DNA of 64,000 bases, taken from positions 69,501 through 133,500 of the forward strand of contig JAXCGZ010007566.1 of the NCBI GenBank assembly GCA_037179515.1, written 5' to 3'. The stretch is from Halocaridina rubra. Lineage: Eukaryota > Arthropoda > Malacostraca > Decapoda > Atyidae. Positions within the stretch are counted from its first letter, which is position 1, and each line of letters opens with the position of its first letter. The notes beneath the pieces are model-generated. The model ran no database searches. It was not told where the DNA came from and worked only from the letters and a program-made list of their open reading frames with translations. A program made the position numbers and the translations under genes. Below, in pieces: positions 1-16,090 of this stretch.

Positions 1-52
1 ATATATATATATATATATAATATATATATATATATATACATACATACATACA

Positions 53-100
<48 letters not shown>

Positions 101-110
101 CATACACATA
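1..110. repeat. (TA)n/(TACA)n microsatellite
   Basis: Alternating TA and TACA tract that runs directly into the terminal repeat of the element starting at 113. The window begins inside it. Confidence 0.95.
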
Positions 111-112
111 TA

Positions 113-2966
<2,854 letters not shown>

Positions 2967-3057
<91 letters not shown>
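2967..3057. repeat. (TA)n microsatellite
   Basis: TA tract between copy B and copy C. Confidence 0.97.
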
Positions 3058-6084
<3,027 letters not shown>

Positions 6085-6224
6085 ATTTTTTTGTCTTATA
6101 CTTTCAGAATTGGCTTTCATGCCATTATTATGATTGCCTTGAGTTAGGGAGAAGGTAATCCTAAATTCATTTGATATTATAACACTAGCTTAGTTTTAAC
6201 TGAGAAGGACTTATATTAGTATAT

Positions 6225-6365
6225 GCATGCAATAGTGCATTGGTAAGAGCGAGTGACCCTGTAAGTGACAAAGCTGTTTTAGAGCCCACTGTGGGTGAGT
6301 TAGGAATGGCGTGCAGCCTTATTTCCCTATCTCCACCCATTTAAATGGGGATCAGTAGTAACACA
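6225..6365 (+). mobile_element. tRNA-derived SINE-like repeat, family 2
   Basis: Contains GAGCCCACTGTGGGTGAGTT followed by GGAATGGCGTGCAGCC and a CCATTTAAATGGGGATCAGT tail region. The same order of blocks recurs near 33955-34060 and 58150-58300 (+) and 62300-62410 (-). The less decayed copy at 58150 shows a pol III box B-like CCCTCGTTTGAGCCCAC. Confidence 0.5.
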
Positions 6366-6392
6366 CAAACTGGCTAAAAGATAGTACAAAAG

Positions 6393-6702
6393 CTCCCTAA
6401 CTTACGAACAACTGAGTTATGAACATTCACAGATACAAACAAAAACCTACTCATTATCTACTCATATATTAATATTTGTATTACTGTACTGTACTATTAC
6501 AATATTATTAATTTATTAAAATTTATCAACAATGTACACTTTATATTTTCTGTATTAGTTAAGTGTTACTAGCCTAAGTACTGTACAGTACTGCATATGT
6601 TTGTACTGTACTGTTCTTTTTTTTTTTTACCCGAACACAACTTACGAACAATGCTATTTATGAACGGACTTTTGGAACCTAACTCGTTCGTAAGTTGGGG
6701 AG
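6393..6702. mobile_element. MITE-like element with inverted ends
   Basis: The left end CTCCCTAACTTACGAAC is the inverse of the right end GTTCGTAAGTTGGGGAG, with one central mismatch. A second internal block (ACTTACGAACA near 6640) repeats the motif. The 310-bp interior is AT-rich and non-coding. It sits just upstream of the C2orf76-like coding exon, probably in a 5'UTR intron. Confidence 0.6.
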
Positions 6703-6887
6703 TATATGTACTTATAATGTTGAGAGCTTACTATACAAATTCTATCGTAATATATGTACAGTATTATTTCAGTATCCACATTATAATACTTTTTGAGCTT
6801 CAATATACAAATAAAGAATCTGGTTACTGTATACTTTGCACAACTTTCAATATCTTGATATCAGCAGTAGCTATATGTATTAATACA

Positions 6888-6903
6888 CTTCTTTTTTTTT
6901 CAG
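6888..6903 (+). other. Splice acceptor before the C2orf76-like coding exon
   Basis: CTTCTTTTTTTTTCAG tract ending at 6903, 28 bases before the ATG. It implies a 5'UTR intron that contains the MITE at 6393-6702. Confidence 0.6.
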
Positions 6904-6931
6904 ATATCCTTGGCATTATTTTCTTCAGAGC

Positions 6932-7321
6932 ATGTCGGGAGAGTTGGATTCCCAGTGCACAGTTACTGTCCGTCTCATCCGATCTTTTGAGCATCGCAAC
7001 ATAAGGAACCTTATCATACACAATGTTAAGCTGGACCAAACTGTAAATGAATTTATGGGTCTTGTCAATGAAAAACTGAAGTCTTCAGTGAATTTTCCCC
7101 CTCCGTTTCGCACTTATGAATTTGATACATTTAAAATCGAGACTCAGGCTTATGGCTTTAAAACCAATGATCCAGTCATCAATAGGGAAGACGATGCCAA
7201 GCTTATATTGAAAGATGATTGTCTATTGAAAAATTGTGGAGTAAGACATGAAACAGAAATTAGTTTTTTCAAGAAAGAGGATTACCTAAAGTACAAAGAA
7301 AATCCTATACTTGTGTGGTAA
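6932..7321 (+). CDS. C2orf76: UPF0538 / C2orf76-like protein
   Basis: The 129-residue product closely follows the UPF0538 family, which is conserved across animals and has no established biochemical function. Visible family blocks are VTVRLIRSFEHRN at residues 10-22, LDQTVNEF at about 34-41, NFPPPFRTYEFD at 53-64, and a C-terminal HETEISFFKKEDYLKYKENP ending in W129. The length matches the family (about 125-130 residues). The ATG lies in an exon opened by an acceptor with a long T tract (ttttttttcag ending at 6903); a second AG lies at 6927-6928. The coding region is therefore one exon, and any upstream exon is non-coding and was not found. No membrane segment or signal peptide is present. 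The beta-grasp-like spacing suggests a ubiquitin-like fold, which is inference. Recognition of the family is firm; function is unknown. Confidence 0.93.
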   Translation: MSGELDSQCTVTVRLIRSFEHRNIRNLIIHNVKLDQTVNEFMGLVNEKLKSSVNFPPPFRTYEFDTFKIETQAYGFKTNDPVINREDDAKLILKDDCLLKNCGVRHETEISFFKKEDYLKYKENPILVW

Positions 7322-8205
7322 TTTTCCATACTGTATCCTGTTCATTATTGGCTGTGTATGTGACAATGAAATATACAGAGTGAAATTCATAACACATTAA
7401 CAGAACTTCCAATTGCTGATATATAATTACAATATATATGATGTAATTATAACTACAGCTTTTTGTATAGCTAATAGCCTTGTTTGTTAATTTTATGCCT
7501 CTTCAAATTATATGAAAGTATAATGAAAGCTTTTGCCTCGTCCCCGAGTTTGTTAATTTACATGTTAGTAACAGCAGTTGAGGAATGTACTGTTTATCCT
7601 TGTTTCATGACAAAGAATCTAGAGTACTGTATATTCAACGAATTTATCAGAACAAATGCGCATGTTGGATAAGCTGTACAGTATTTGAAAACCTTATTGA
7701 GCTGTAAAATGTTCATCATGAGCCATGAAGCCTGTGGAGTGCAAAAATGTCATGTTCCTATTTACCTTGTTATTACTGGGAAATACCCTCTATACCCGTA
7801 TTCTAATGCATGTTTTCAGGTTCAAAGTAGGAATAATGATGTTATGGAATATATATCTCTTTGACATTTTCTGTTATCTGACGTACTTGATATTGATACA
7901 GAAAACTTAAGCATGATTTTCATCACAACTCCGTGAATATTTCCATTTAGTTAGTTTTTCATTTTGATAATTGAAGACTTAGAATTACCAATACATGTTT
8001 GTATAAGACAGTCGTTGCCTTTTTTTTTTTTTTTTAAATTCTGTCATGATATTTGGGCCCCTTCACAGTTTGAGACAAGATTCATAAGCTGCATAGGTTA
8101 CATAAGCATTATATGACTTGCCAGCTATGCATATTTGGGAATCCTTGTTATACTTCACGAGTTAACAGTATAGAGGTAATTAAGTTCTTTGAACATTTCA
8201 AGTTT
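7322..8205. other. 3' flank of the C2orf76-like gene; no gene recognised
   Basis: AT-rich sequence with a T tract near 8020. It probably includes the 3'UTR. No convincing coding region or known repeat was recognised. Confidence 0.5.
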
Positions 8206-8209
8206 TACC

Positions 8210-8338
8210 CAATGTGGGCATGCACTCAGCGTAAGGATTACATCTGCCAAAACAAGTCCTTTGCAAGAAGGCAACCGTCCTAGCCCTTGGTAGAAAAGGG
8301 AGACCGTGACGTAAAACCCAAACAACAACAACAACAAG
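8210..8338 (+). mobile_element. SINE family 1, 3' part (5' truncated)
   Basis: Contains GGGCATGCACTCAGCGTAAG, CTGCCAAAACAAGTCCTTTG, GGCAACCGTCCTAGCCCTTG and GACCGTGACGTAAAACCC, ending in an (AAC)n tail. It is the 3' portion of the SINE seen in full at 22864, 34286, 37340 and 52672. The tRNA-related head is missing here. Confidence 0.8.
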
Positions 8339-9250
8339 TTTTACCCAATGTTCATATTTGAAAATGTTCGCCAGATTTTTATTTTGGTTACACTGAAGTT
8401 TACTGAATCTTCCAAAGTAGAGTCCTCTACTCTTTGGTCTCTGAAGATTTTAATTTTATCAGACTTGTCAGAAAAAGCAACCAAAATGCTCATGCATTTT
8501 ATTTTTACATTGAAAATGATATCATAAATACTTGATCTTCATTTTTCTCATTATTCTTGACATTTCAGTTATATTTCATAGATCTTTTGTTTAGAGATGA
8601 TTCTGTAGATGAGTGTTCTGATAATACCTTTTCAGGCTCATATTACACATGTAAAACGTTCATATAAATGATAATAAAACGTGATGTACCCGAACCTGTT
8701 AAGATCTGTTTCAAGTTATTCAGCTCCTCAAACATCCTGGACTAGTAAAACTGGTATTTAAGCATCTTATTTACTAATAATGGTGAAATCGGGCAAGATG
8801 ATCAACTATGAGCACTGCAGAACACAGTACTGTATGAAAAAGGTCTATTATTATGTTGGCAAATATGCAAAGTATATCTTCACGTTTAGTATCATTAGCC
8901 ATTAACAATAGGACAGTCTTTTTATATTACTCTATAGCCCATCATTATCTGCAAGTCTTAGAAATTTTCAATCCATTCCTCAAAACTCAATGATTTTCAG
9001 TGTATTACATATTGAAATATAAGTTTACAAAAACATTATTCTTAAGAGAGGCTGAGGAATGACTTAGAGAAAAGTATAGTAGATGATCTGGAATTATTGA
9101 AGTAGTTTTATGAAGTCATTGATGGAGTGTGAAACTTGGTGAGTGGGAAGAGGAAAAGTGGATGGAGATAAAAGTGATGAAATGATGGAATGCTTAAGAA
9201 GGAGAGGGCATTACATGAAAGGTACCCACAAGAGCCATTTGTCATCACAG
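8339..9250. other. Intergenic, nothing recognised
   Basis: AT-rich single-copy-looking DNA. Short open frames show no recognisable protein similarity. Confidence 0.4.
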
Positions 9251-9254
9251 AAAA

Positions 9255-10120
9255 GTGTGTATGCCTGTAACTCCCTCTCTCCTAGTCCGTTTCATTTTCT
9301 CACTAATACTTATCACATCTATTCTTAAAACTAAGAATGCATTTAGAATATTCTGTTTACTCAGAAAATTCAAATTAACCACTATTTTTGCACTAAATAC
9401 TTACTTCTTTGCATCCTGCAAAGAAGTACTAATCTTCCAACTATGACCTCTACTGCTATAGCCACCCATATCAAAATATCACTCCCTATCCAGTCTTGAC
9501 AAAACCACAAAGGAATTTCAAAACCTTTATCCTATTACTTCTAACTTCGAGTAATGGTAATCCAACTCCATCAGACTTTCCTCATAACTGAGATTGGATA
9601 TCTTTGTCACCAGCTTCATAGTATGCTTTTGAATGTTATCCAATTTATGTATATGTTTTTCAAGTGCAGATTAATAGAGGTGCTTCATATTCAAGCTTAG
9701 GCCTAACCTAAGTTATGTATTTCCGAACATTCCTTGTTCATATACTTGACGATCGTACTTATATATGCTAAGAAAGCATATTTTGCCTATACAATATATA
9801 TGCATATCCGGAGAAATATTTACCAATATATGTACCCCTAGATCTATATAATTCACTGATTCTTGAAGTTCCTCACATAGTACTGAATACCCAAACTTGG
9901 TCCTTCTTACATTCTAGCCCATTTTTATTACTTTACGTTTTGAAACATGGAATATCAATGGCTCCTTGGCTGACCACTCTTGCAAACTATTTAGGTCATC
10001 CTGAAGATCTCTACCACTATTTTGGTATTTAACATATGTGTTATCCTTTTTTTTTTTTTCCAAGTCTGAAGGCTTAATGACCCTTTGATTAAGGACCAAT
10101 GTTCCCATCGTGGAGCTATA
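9255..10120 (-). pseudogene. Decayed Jockey/CR1-like LINE, 3' reverse-transcriptase part
   Basis: Read on the minus strand, it follows the same block order as the better copy at 12789-13720. The blocks are the region around DLNSLQEWS near 9980, the ERYLG-like region, the RPKLEY-like region near 9690, and the ERLREL region near 9560. The RDRYFDMAG-like and KYF-like blocks lie towards 9420-9480. Many substitutions, stops and frameshifts show that this is an old, 5'-truncated insertion. A T run near 10050 replaces the segment joining to the catalytic part. Confidence 0.75.
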
Positions 10121-10129
10121 AGTAAATAC

Positions 10130-10865
10130 CAAATTTGGATTTCAGCAATATTTCATTATGAATTCCATCATACATTCAGATACATAAGAAGTTATATTTT
10201 CTTGTGGTTTATTCTCTTTGGGCTCATTTTTTCTCATAGTTATTACACATCAGTGATGTCCTGAAATTTGTGGGTTTATAGACTTTTGGCACCCTTCATC
10301 ATGGTAAGAGTAAATTCAATGTTTTAAAAGTGACTTAAGTAAAACAGAATGCTCTATATTTCACAAAGGATAGATAAAAGGTAACATTATTACAATGAAA
10401 ATAACTTCAGTGATCAGATTTTGAGTGAGAATGAGGATTCTGTATATCACTTAAATATATTCACTGTAATTTTCTATTCTTATTATTGGCCAAAGGAAAA
10501 CAGAATCTCCTATGTAACTTATAAATAAATGGATAGAAATGATAGTTTATGTGAAGTTAGCAATAAATTTTTATGGAGAGGGATGTTAAAACAATGTCTG
10601 GGTATGGCTATGTGAAAGAGAGCAAATGACTGTTGCTAGTGTAGCAATAAATAAAGGAGGGGTAGTGTATTTAATGTCCGTAAATGGGTGTGTCAACCCC
10701 CATTGCTCACAGTGTCCATTTTATCCAACACCAATATGAATTTGTGGCTGGAACGATTAATTCCCTTTCTCTGTGAAAAGCAGACTTAATTCTCTGTTCA
10801 ACAAAGCCACACCTGGAGAGAAACACTTGCCAGGGTGCACAGAGACTCGGAGTAGGTTATACAGT
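10130..10865. other. Intergenic, nothing recognised
   Basis: No coding region, SINE or LINE blocks were recognised. AT-rich with scattered poly-A runs. Confidence 0.4.
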
Positions 10866-10869
10866 ATTC

Positions 10870-11215
10870 AGCACAGGGAGTCCTTGGTTTAAGATGTCCT
10901 GGAATTATAAAGCTTCATGGTTACAATGCATCTCCCATAATTTATTTTGCATCTTTTTTGATAATTTTTGGCTTGTATAATGTCTGCCAAGCATAAAGCA
11001 GACTTTTCTGATGGCAGGGCTTTTAAGAAAAGGAAATCCATTATCATGGGAATGAAATTAGAGATAGTAAAAAGCTCAGAAAAGGGAGGAACTTTACTAC
11101 TGTGTTGGCATTGTTAGGTGATGAAGATGCTTATTTAGGTGTGTTCCGAGTTAAGCTAAAAATTAAGTTAAGTCATGTCTTGAGGAACGGAACTCTGACG
11201 TAAGTTGAGGACCCC
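10870..11215 (+). pseudogene. Tigger/jerky-like transposon fragment (decayed N-terminus)
   Basis: Shares a CATCTCCCATAATTTATT leader and a start region (ATGTCTGCCAAGCATAAAGC near 10981) with the longer copy at 11665-12290. The decayed reading resembles MSAKHKADFSDG..KKRKSIIMGMKLEI, the start of a pogo/Tigger DNA-binding domain. It then collapses into non-coding remnants ending in GTAAGTTGAGGACCCCTTGT, which resembles an element terminus. Confidence 0.6.
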
Positions 11216-11219
11216 TTGT

Positions 11220-11660
11220 ACAAGGCTTTAATTAATCTGCTACAGTAATATGTCCATTCTGTAAAAAAAAAAAATTAGAATGAGAGGTTGAAATTGTTGA
11301 TTTGCACAATATATTAGGAATGGCAACACAAACACAATGGTGTTATCTTGTATTTATTCTGGGAAGACTGTACAGGGACTCCATCCTGCATGGCCACATA
11401 GAGACAACTCCTCCTCAACCAATATGGCTGAAAGGCAGTCAGCAGAGAAAACAAGATGGCTGCCAGGAAGTAGGGAAAACAAAATGGCCACCAAAACAAA
11501 TATCATCATAATTCATTATATACTTAATAGAAATGACTTGTATGAAATATGATAATGTACCAAGTTTTCAATTCTTGCAAAGCTTTAAATACTAAAATTG
11601 TGTATAGATTCAAGAAAAAACTGGATTCTCACACACAACTAGGTTGGCATTATACAGGAT
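11220..11660. other. Intergenic, nothing recognised
   Basis: Contains a purine-rich stretch with repeated AANATGGC motifs (11420-11495). No gene was recognised. Confidence 0.4.
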
Positions 11661-11664
11661 TCTC

Positions 11665-12290
11665 AGTTTACGAGGTTCTTGACTTACGATGTACCGTGGT
11701 TACACTGCATCTCCCATAAATTATTCAAAAATCCTTTTTTCGACATTAAGTGGATTGCATCCTAAATATGAACTTTGCACAGGAATAGTTGCTTAAGCGC
11801 GGCGGAACAGTACATCATCATGCGACATTAATCTGAGGAAGATGTGTCGCTCAGTTCCTGCTCGTACGCAATCTTGTTATTGTGCTAATTTGCTTTTTTT
11901 TTCTTTTATAATTTTTGGCCTTTATTATGTCTTCCAAGCATAAAGCAGATTCTTCTTATGGCAGTGCTTCAAAGAAAAGGAAAGCCATCACTATGGAAGT
12001 GAAATTAGTGATAGTGAATAGTTTGGAAAAGGGAGAAATTCCTACCAACAAAAGCCAGTCACTAGGGTTAAGCCGTTTGACAGTGGCGACGATTATCATG
12101 GATAAAGATAGCATCCTTAAACATATGAAAGGTTCTGCTCCAATGAAGTCCACTGTGATAACTAGGCAGCGTAGTGACCTAATGATTGAGATGGAAAGAT
12201 TATTAGTGCTTTGGCTGGATGATCAACATCAATCGCATATTTCTCCCTTGCAATGCCCCTTCCAGTGTGCAAGCAAACCACAGGAGTAAA
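11665..12290 (+). pseudogene. Tigger/jerky-like transposase N-terminal remnant
   Basis: Opens with an element-end-like GAGGTTCTTGACTTACGATG and the CATCTCCCATAAATTATT leader. An ATG at 11927 starts about 120 codons ending at 12289. The KRKAITMEVKLVIVNSLEKG block followed by LGLSRLTVATIIMDKD is the Psq/CENP-B-type helix-turn-helix start of Tigger transposases. MERLLVLWLDDQHQ follows, where the second helix-turn-helix normally begins. The catalytic DDE domain is missing, so the copy is dead. The same MERLLVLWL block appears at about 41235. Confidence 0.75.
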
Positions 12291-12466
12291 GGTAAGGATT
12301 TTTTTTTTTAGTTTCATTTCATTATTTTATATTTATATCCTCCATGTATTTTTTAGTCCTACTTATATTTTCATATATCATAGAAATGTTGTGTTCTTAT
12401 GTCTTAGATTATGAACTTTACTACTGCGTTAGCATAGGTGGGTGACGATGATGCTTATTTTGGGTG

Positions 12467-12788
12467 TGATTACCTAATTGTGTTTACGGGAAAGAGCCCA
12501 AAGCTTGTATCTTCCCGTCTCCTGATCGGTTCCATTTTATACTTAGTGATACTTATCATACCTGTCCTTAAAACTATGGATTGAGATAGCATTAACTACC
12601 TCCTCGTTTAGCCAATTCCAATTATCAACTACTCTTACAATGAAAAAGTATTTCCTTACATCCTGCGAAGAAGTTTTCTTACGAAGCTTCAAACTATGAC
12701 CTCTAGTTCTAGAGCCAGCCATATCAAAATATCGATCCCTATCCACTCTGTCATAACCATGAAGGAATTTAAAGACTGTCACCATATC
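12467..12788 (-). pseudogene. Second copy of the LINE 3' end, in tandem
   Basis: On the minus strand this encodes the last 80 or so residues of the LINE reverse transcriptase (MVTVFKFLHGYDRVDRDRYF onwards) and its 3' tail ending ...GTAAACACAATTAGGTAATC. It abuts the next LINE copy, which repeats the same 320 bp with few differences. It is either a tandem duplication or a severely 5'-truncated insertion placed at the tail of the larger copy. Confidence 0.8.
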
Positions 12789-14643
12789 TTGATTACCTAA
12801 TTGTGTTTACGGGAAAGAGCCCAAAGCTCGTTTCTTCCCGTCTCCTGATCGGTTCCATTTTATACTTGGTGATACTTATCATACCTGTCCTTAAAACTAT
12901 GGATTGAGATAGCATTAACTACCTCCTCGCTTAGCCAATTCCAATTATCAACTACTCTTACACTGAAAAAGTATTTCCTTACATCCTGCAAAGAAGTTTT
13001 CTTACGAAGCTTCAAACTATGACCTCTAGTTCTAGAGCCAGCCATATCAAAATATCGATCCCTATCCACTCTATCATAACCATGAAGGAATTTAAAGACT
13101 GTCACCATATCCCCCCTCACTCTTCTAGCTTCGAGTGATGGTAAGTCTAATTCCCTCAGCCTCTCATCATAACTGAGATTGCGTATTTCTGGCACCAGTT
13201 TCGTGGCATGTCTTTGAACTTTTTCAAGCTTAGCTATGTGCTTTTTCAAGTGCGGATTCCAAAAGGGGGCTGCATATTCGAGTTTTGGCCTCACATAGGT
13301 TACATAAATATTTCTGAACATTTCCTTGTCCATGTGCCTGAAGGCTACCCTTACATTTGATAAGAATGCATATGCTGCCCTTACTATGCCATTTATATGT
13401 ATTTCTGGAGACAAATCTGCCAGTATGTTTACTCCTAGATATCTCTCATTTTCTGTCTCTTGAAGTTGTACTCCAGCCACCGAGTAGTCAAGCTTGGGCC
13501 TTCTTGCACTTGTACCCATTCTCATTACCTTACATTTTGAAGTATTGAATTTCATTAGCCACTTTTCTGACCACTCATGCAGATTATTTAGATCCTCCTG
13601 AAGTTCTCTACCATTGTTCTTGTTTTTTACTTTCTTCACAATCTTTGCATCATCTGCAAACATATTCATGAATGAATTTACAGACTCTAGTAGGTCATTT
13701 ACATATACAAGGAACAAAAGTGGCCCTAAAACTGAACCCTGTGGAACTCCACTACTAACTCTTCTCCATTCCGACAGTGAGTGTCTTACTCTAGCCCTCT
13801 GTTCCCTTCCTTCTAAGTAAGTTTTTATTCATTCTAAAACATTTCCACCTATTCTAGCCATTGATTGCAGCTTCCTAATAAGTCTCCCATGTGGAACAGT
13901 GTCAAACGCTTTCTGGAAGTCTAGGAATATGCAATCTGCCCAGCCCTCTCTTTCCTGTAAGATTCGGCTTACCTCATCATAAAATTCTAATAAGTTTGTT
14001 ACTGTTGATCTACCTTCTCTGAAGCCATGTTGCCTCACTGACAAAAAGTTGAAGGATTCCAAGTGAAGAGAGATATGTTTCCTTAGTAGATTCTCCATAA
14101 CTTTGCAAACTATGCTGGTCAAGGAAACTGGTCTATAGTTCAGAGCCGTATCCCTCCTTCCCCTTTTGAAGATAGGTATCACATTTGCTTGTTTCCAGCA
14201 TCTTGGAATCTCCCCTGACTCCAGTGACTTTTTAAATATGATACTTAGTGCCACTGATATTGAGTTTGCGCATTTTTTAAGCACATGAGGGGATATGTCA
14301 TCAGGACCTGTAGCTTTACGAACATCTAGATCCATCAGCGCTTTGCATGCCTCTGTGGCTGTAAGGTTGATGTTCTCTAATACCGGCCCTTGAGCTTCTA
14401 TCACTGCAATCTGAGGGGGTGGGGTATTTTCTACTGTAAATACTGACTGAAACTCCTTGTTCAATTCTTTGCAGATCTCTTCATCCGTCTCAGTGATGCT
14501 TCCATCCGCTCTCTTTAGCCTTAAAACCTGTTCTTTTACCTTCAGTTTTCCTCTGATAAAGCTGTGGAAAAGCTTGGGATTTTCTTTAGCCTTCCTGGTG
14601 ATGTCCCTCTCATAGTCTCTCTCTGCCTCTCTCCTTTTACTTA
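12789..14643 (-). pseudogene. Jockey/CR1-like LINE, reverse-transcriptase ORF (interrupted)
   Basis: Minus-strand reverse transcriptase of a non-LTR retrotransposon. In order: a linker (AERDYERDITRKAKENPKLF), the fingers region ATGPDDISPHVLKK, ANVIPIFKRGRRDTALNYRP, GFREGRSTVTNLLEF, FLDFQKAFDTVPH, SSGVPQGSVLGP near 13770, catalytic FADD near 13660, and the thumb/tail EYAAPFWNPHLKKHI. The frame is open from the Gypsy insertion at 14643 down to about 12857, except for one TGA at 13826-13828 where W is expected. The 5' part of the same element continues at 19527-20060 beyond the inserted Gypsy element. The 3' tail carries CACAATTAGGTAATC. The low damage suggests a young insertion. Confidence 0.88.
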
Positions 14644-14811
14644 TGTTATGTATAACTTTTGAGCTGATTAATTCGTGCGCTTTGCATTGCGCTATTGTTT
14701 TGTTGTTTTCACTGAAGTAGAACACGCCATGTCGGACATCTAAGTTTGAGTAATAAAACCTCCACTTTTTCTCACGATTTTATATGAATTCCTGTTTTGG
14801 AGTATGGAACA
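14644..14811 (+). repeat. Left LTR of the Gypsy element
   Basis: 168 bp starting TGTTATGTATAAC and ending GGAACA, with AATAAA near 14752. The end is set by the primer binding site two bases later. The first 102 bp recur at 19425-19526. Confidence 0.85.
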
Positions 14812-14813
14812 AA

Positions 14814-14825
14814 TGGCGACGAGGT
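14814..14825 (+). other. Probable primer binding site
   Basis: TGGCGACGAGGT starts with the TGG that pairs with a tRNA CCA end and lies two bases after the LTR. The priming tRNA was not identified. Confidence 0.7.
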
Positions 14826-15353
14826 ACAAAGGACCAATGCAGTAGCAAAAGGAACTTCTGGTTTGCAGTATTTAAGTGAAGTTTTTGCAGTTTTGAGGTA
14901 GCCGGTAAATTGGGTAAGCTTCTGACTTCCGAGATTTTCGTTCCCGTGGCCACCCTCATGTTTTGATCAATTTTGCAGTTAGCATTGGAGCCTTCATAGA
15001 TGCCGTATTATAACTGTTTAAGCCTAGTGCTGACGATTTTTTCAAGATTGGAAAGCTATAGTGATTATTTTCCAAGGTGTACCCTAGATTGATGATAGCC
15101 CATGGTAGGCCAATTGTGTTTATCGGTAACCTTGTTTCCAGTGTTTTGTGTACGGTAGCCTTGATTGATGGTGCTTAACCCCAGTGCTTTGAGGAGTGGA
15201 GTAAAATAAATTGCATATAGGCCTAGCCTAGTTCTATGGTGTTTAGTTTATGTTGTCAGTGCTATAATATTTAGCCTATTCTGTCTGTGCCATGATTGCA
15301 TGTTGTGTATTTTGAGATTATTTCCAGTTCACCCAGTGACTTAGCCTATAATC

Positions 15354-16090
15354 ATGCCTCAAGAAAATGAAAATAGGGCTAACCGCAGAGTGAACATTGA
15401 TCATTTTAATCCTTCAAAGATTTCTTTTGAATTGTGGTTAAGTTTGTTGGAAGCAAATTTTTAAATTTGGAAATAACTGAGGCAAATAGTAAAAAAAATT
15501 TACTTCTGGTTTCTATTGGTACTGAAGTTTATGCTATTTTAGGAAACATTTGTGCCCCAGATTTACCACATACTAAGTCGTATGAGGATTTATGCAAATT
15601 ACTTAAGGCACATTATGATGTAAAGCCTAGTTATCATAGAAGTTTATTGGCTTTTCAACAAAGGAGGAAAAAAGGAGGTGAGACATTAAAAGATTTGTAT
15701 GCAGACCTGAAGTGTCTAGCCAAAGACTGTGATTTTGGTAGCAACTTTGATTCTCGTGTGCGGGATCAGTTGTTTATGGCTCTTGAAAATGAGGTTTATT
15801 TTTCAAATCTGGTTGCTGAAAATTTAAATTTGAAGGTTATGTCTTTTATCCAAATAGTTGAGAGAGTTTTGAATTTTGAACAAGCTTATGTTTCTGAAAA
15901 GGCTGGTGTTGTTCAAAAGGTTAAAACCCCAACCAATGGTCCCATGAGTAAGTCAGTTTCTTGTAAACACTGTGGTTACCCTCATGATAGTGCAAAATGT
16001 CGCTTTAAGAATTTAACATGTAATTTATGTGGTAAGAAAGGACATTTAAAACAAGTTTGTTGGAAGGCTTCAAAAGATGTCAAAAGGTAA
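15354..16090 (+). CDS. Gypsy Gag-like protein (one frame break)
   Basis: Capsid/nucleocapsid precursor of the Gypsy element. It starts MPQENENRANRRVNIDHFNP at 15354. After 36 codons the frame meets TAA at 15462 and continues in the -1 frame. The break falls at AAATTTT (15455-15461), which fits a -1 slippery heptamer but is more simply a one-base deletion in a T run. The central part (SYEDLCKLLKAHYDVKPSYH, RRKKGGETLKDLYADLKCL) is typical of Gypsy Gag. Two zinc knuckles follow: C-X2-C-X3-H-X4-C near 15963 and a canonical C-X2-C-X4-H-X4-C near 16017. The stop at 16088-16090 overlaps the pol ATG by 14 bases. Confidence 0.85.

Noticed and set aside
13614..13820. Plus-strand open frames over the LINE
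   Set aside because: They are shadows of the minus-strand reverse transcriptase.
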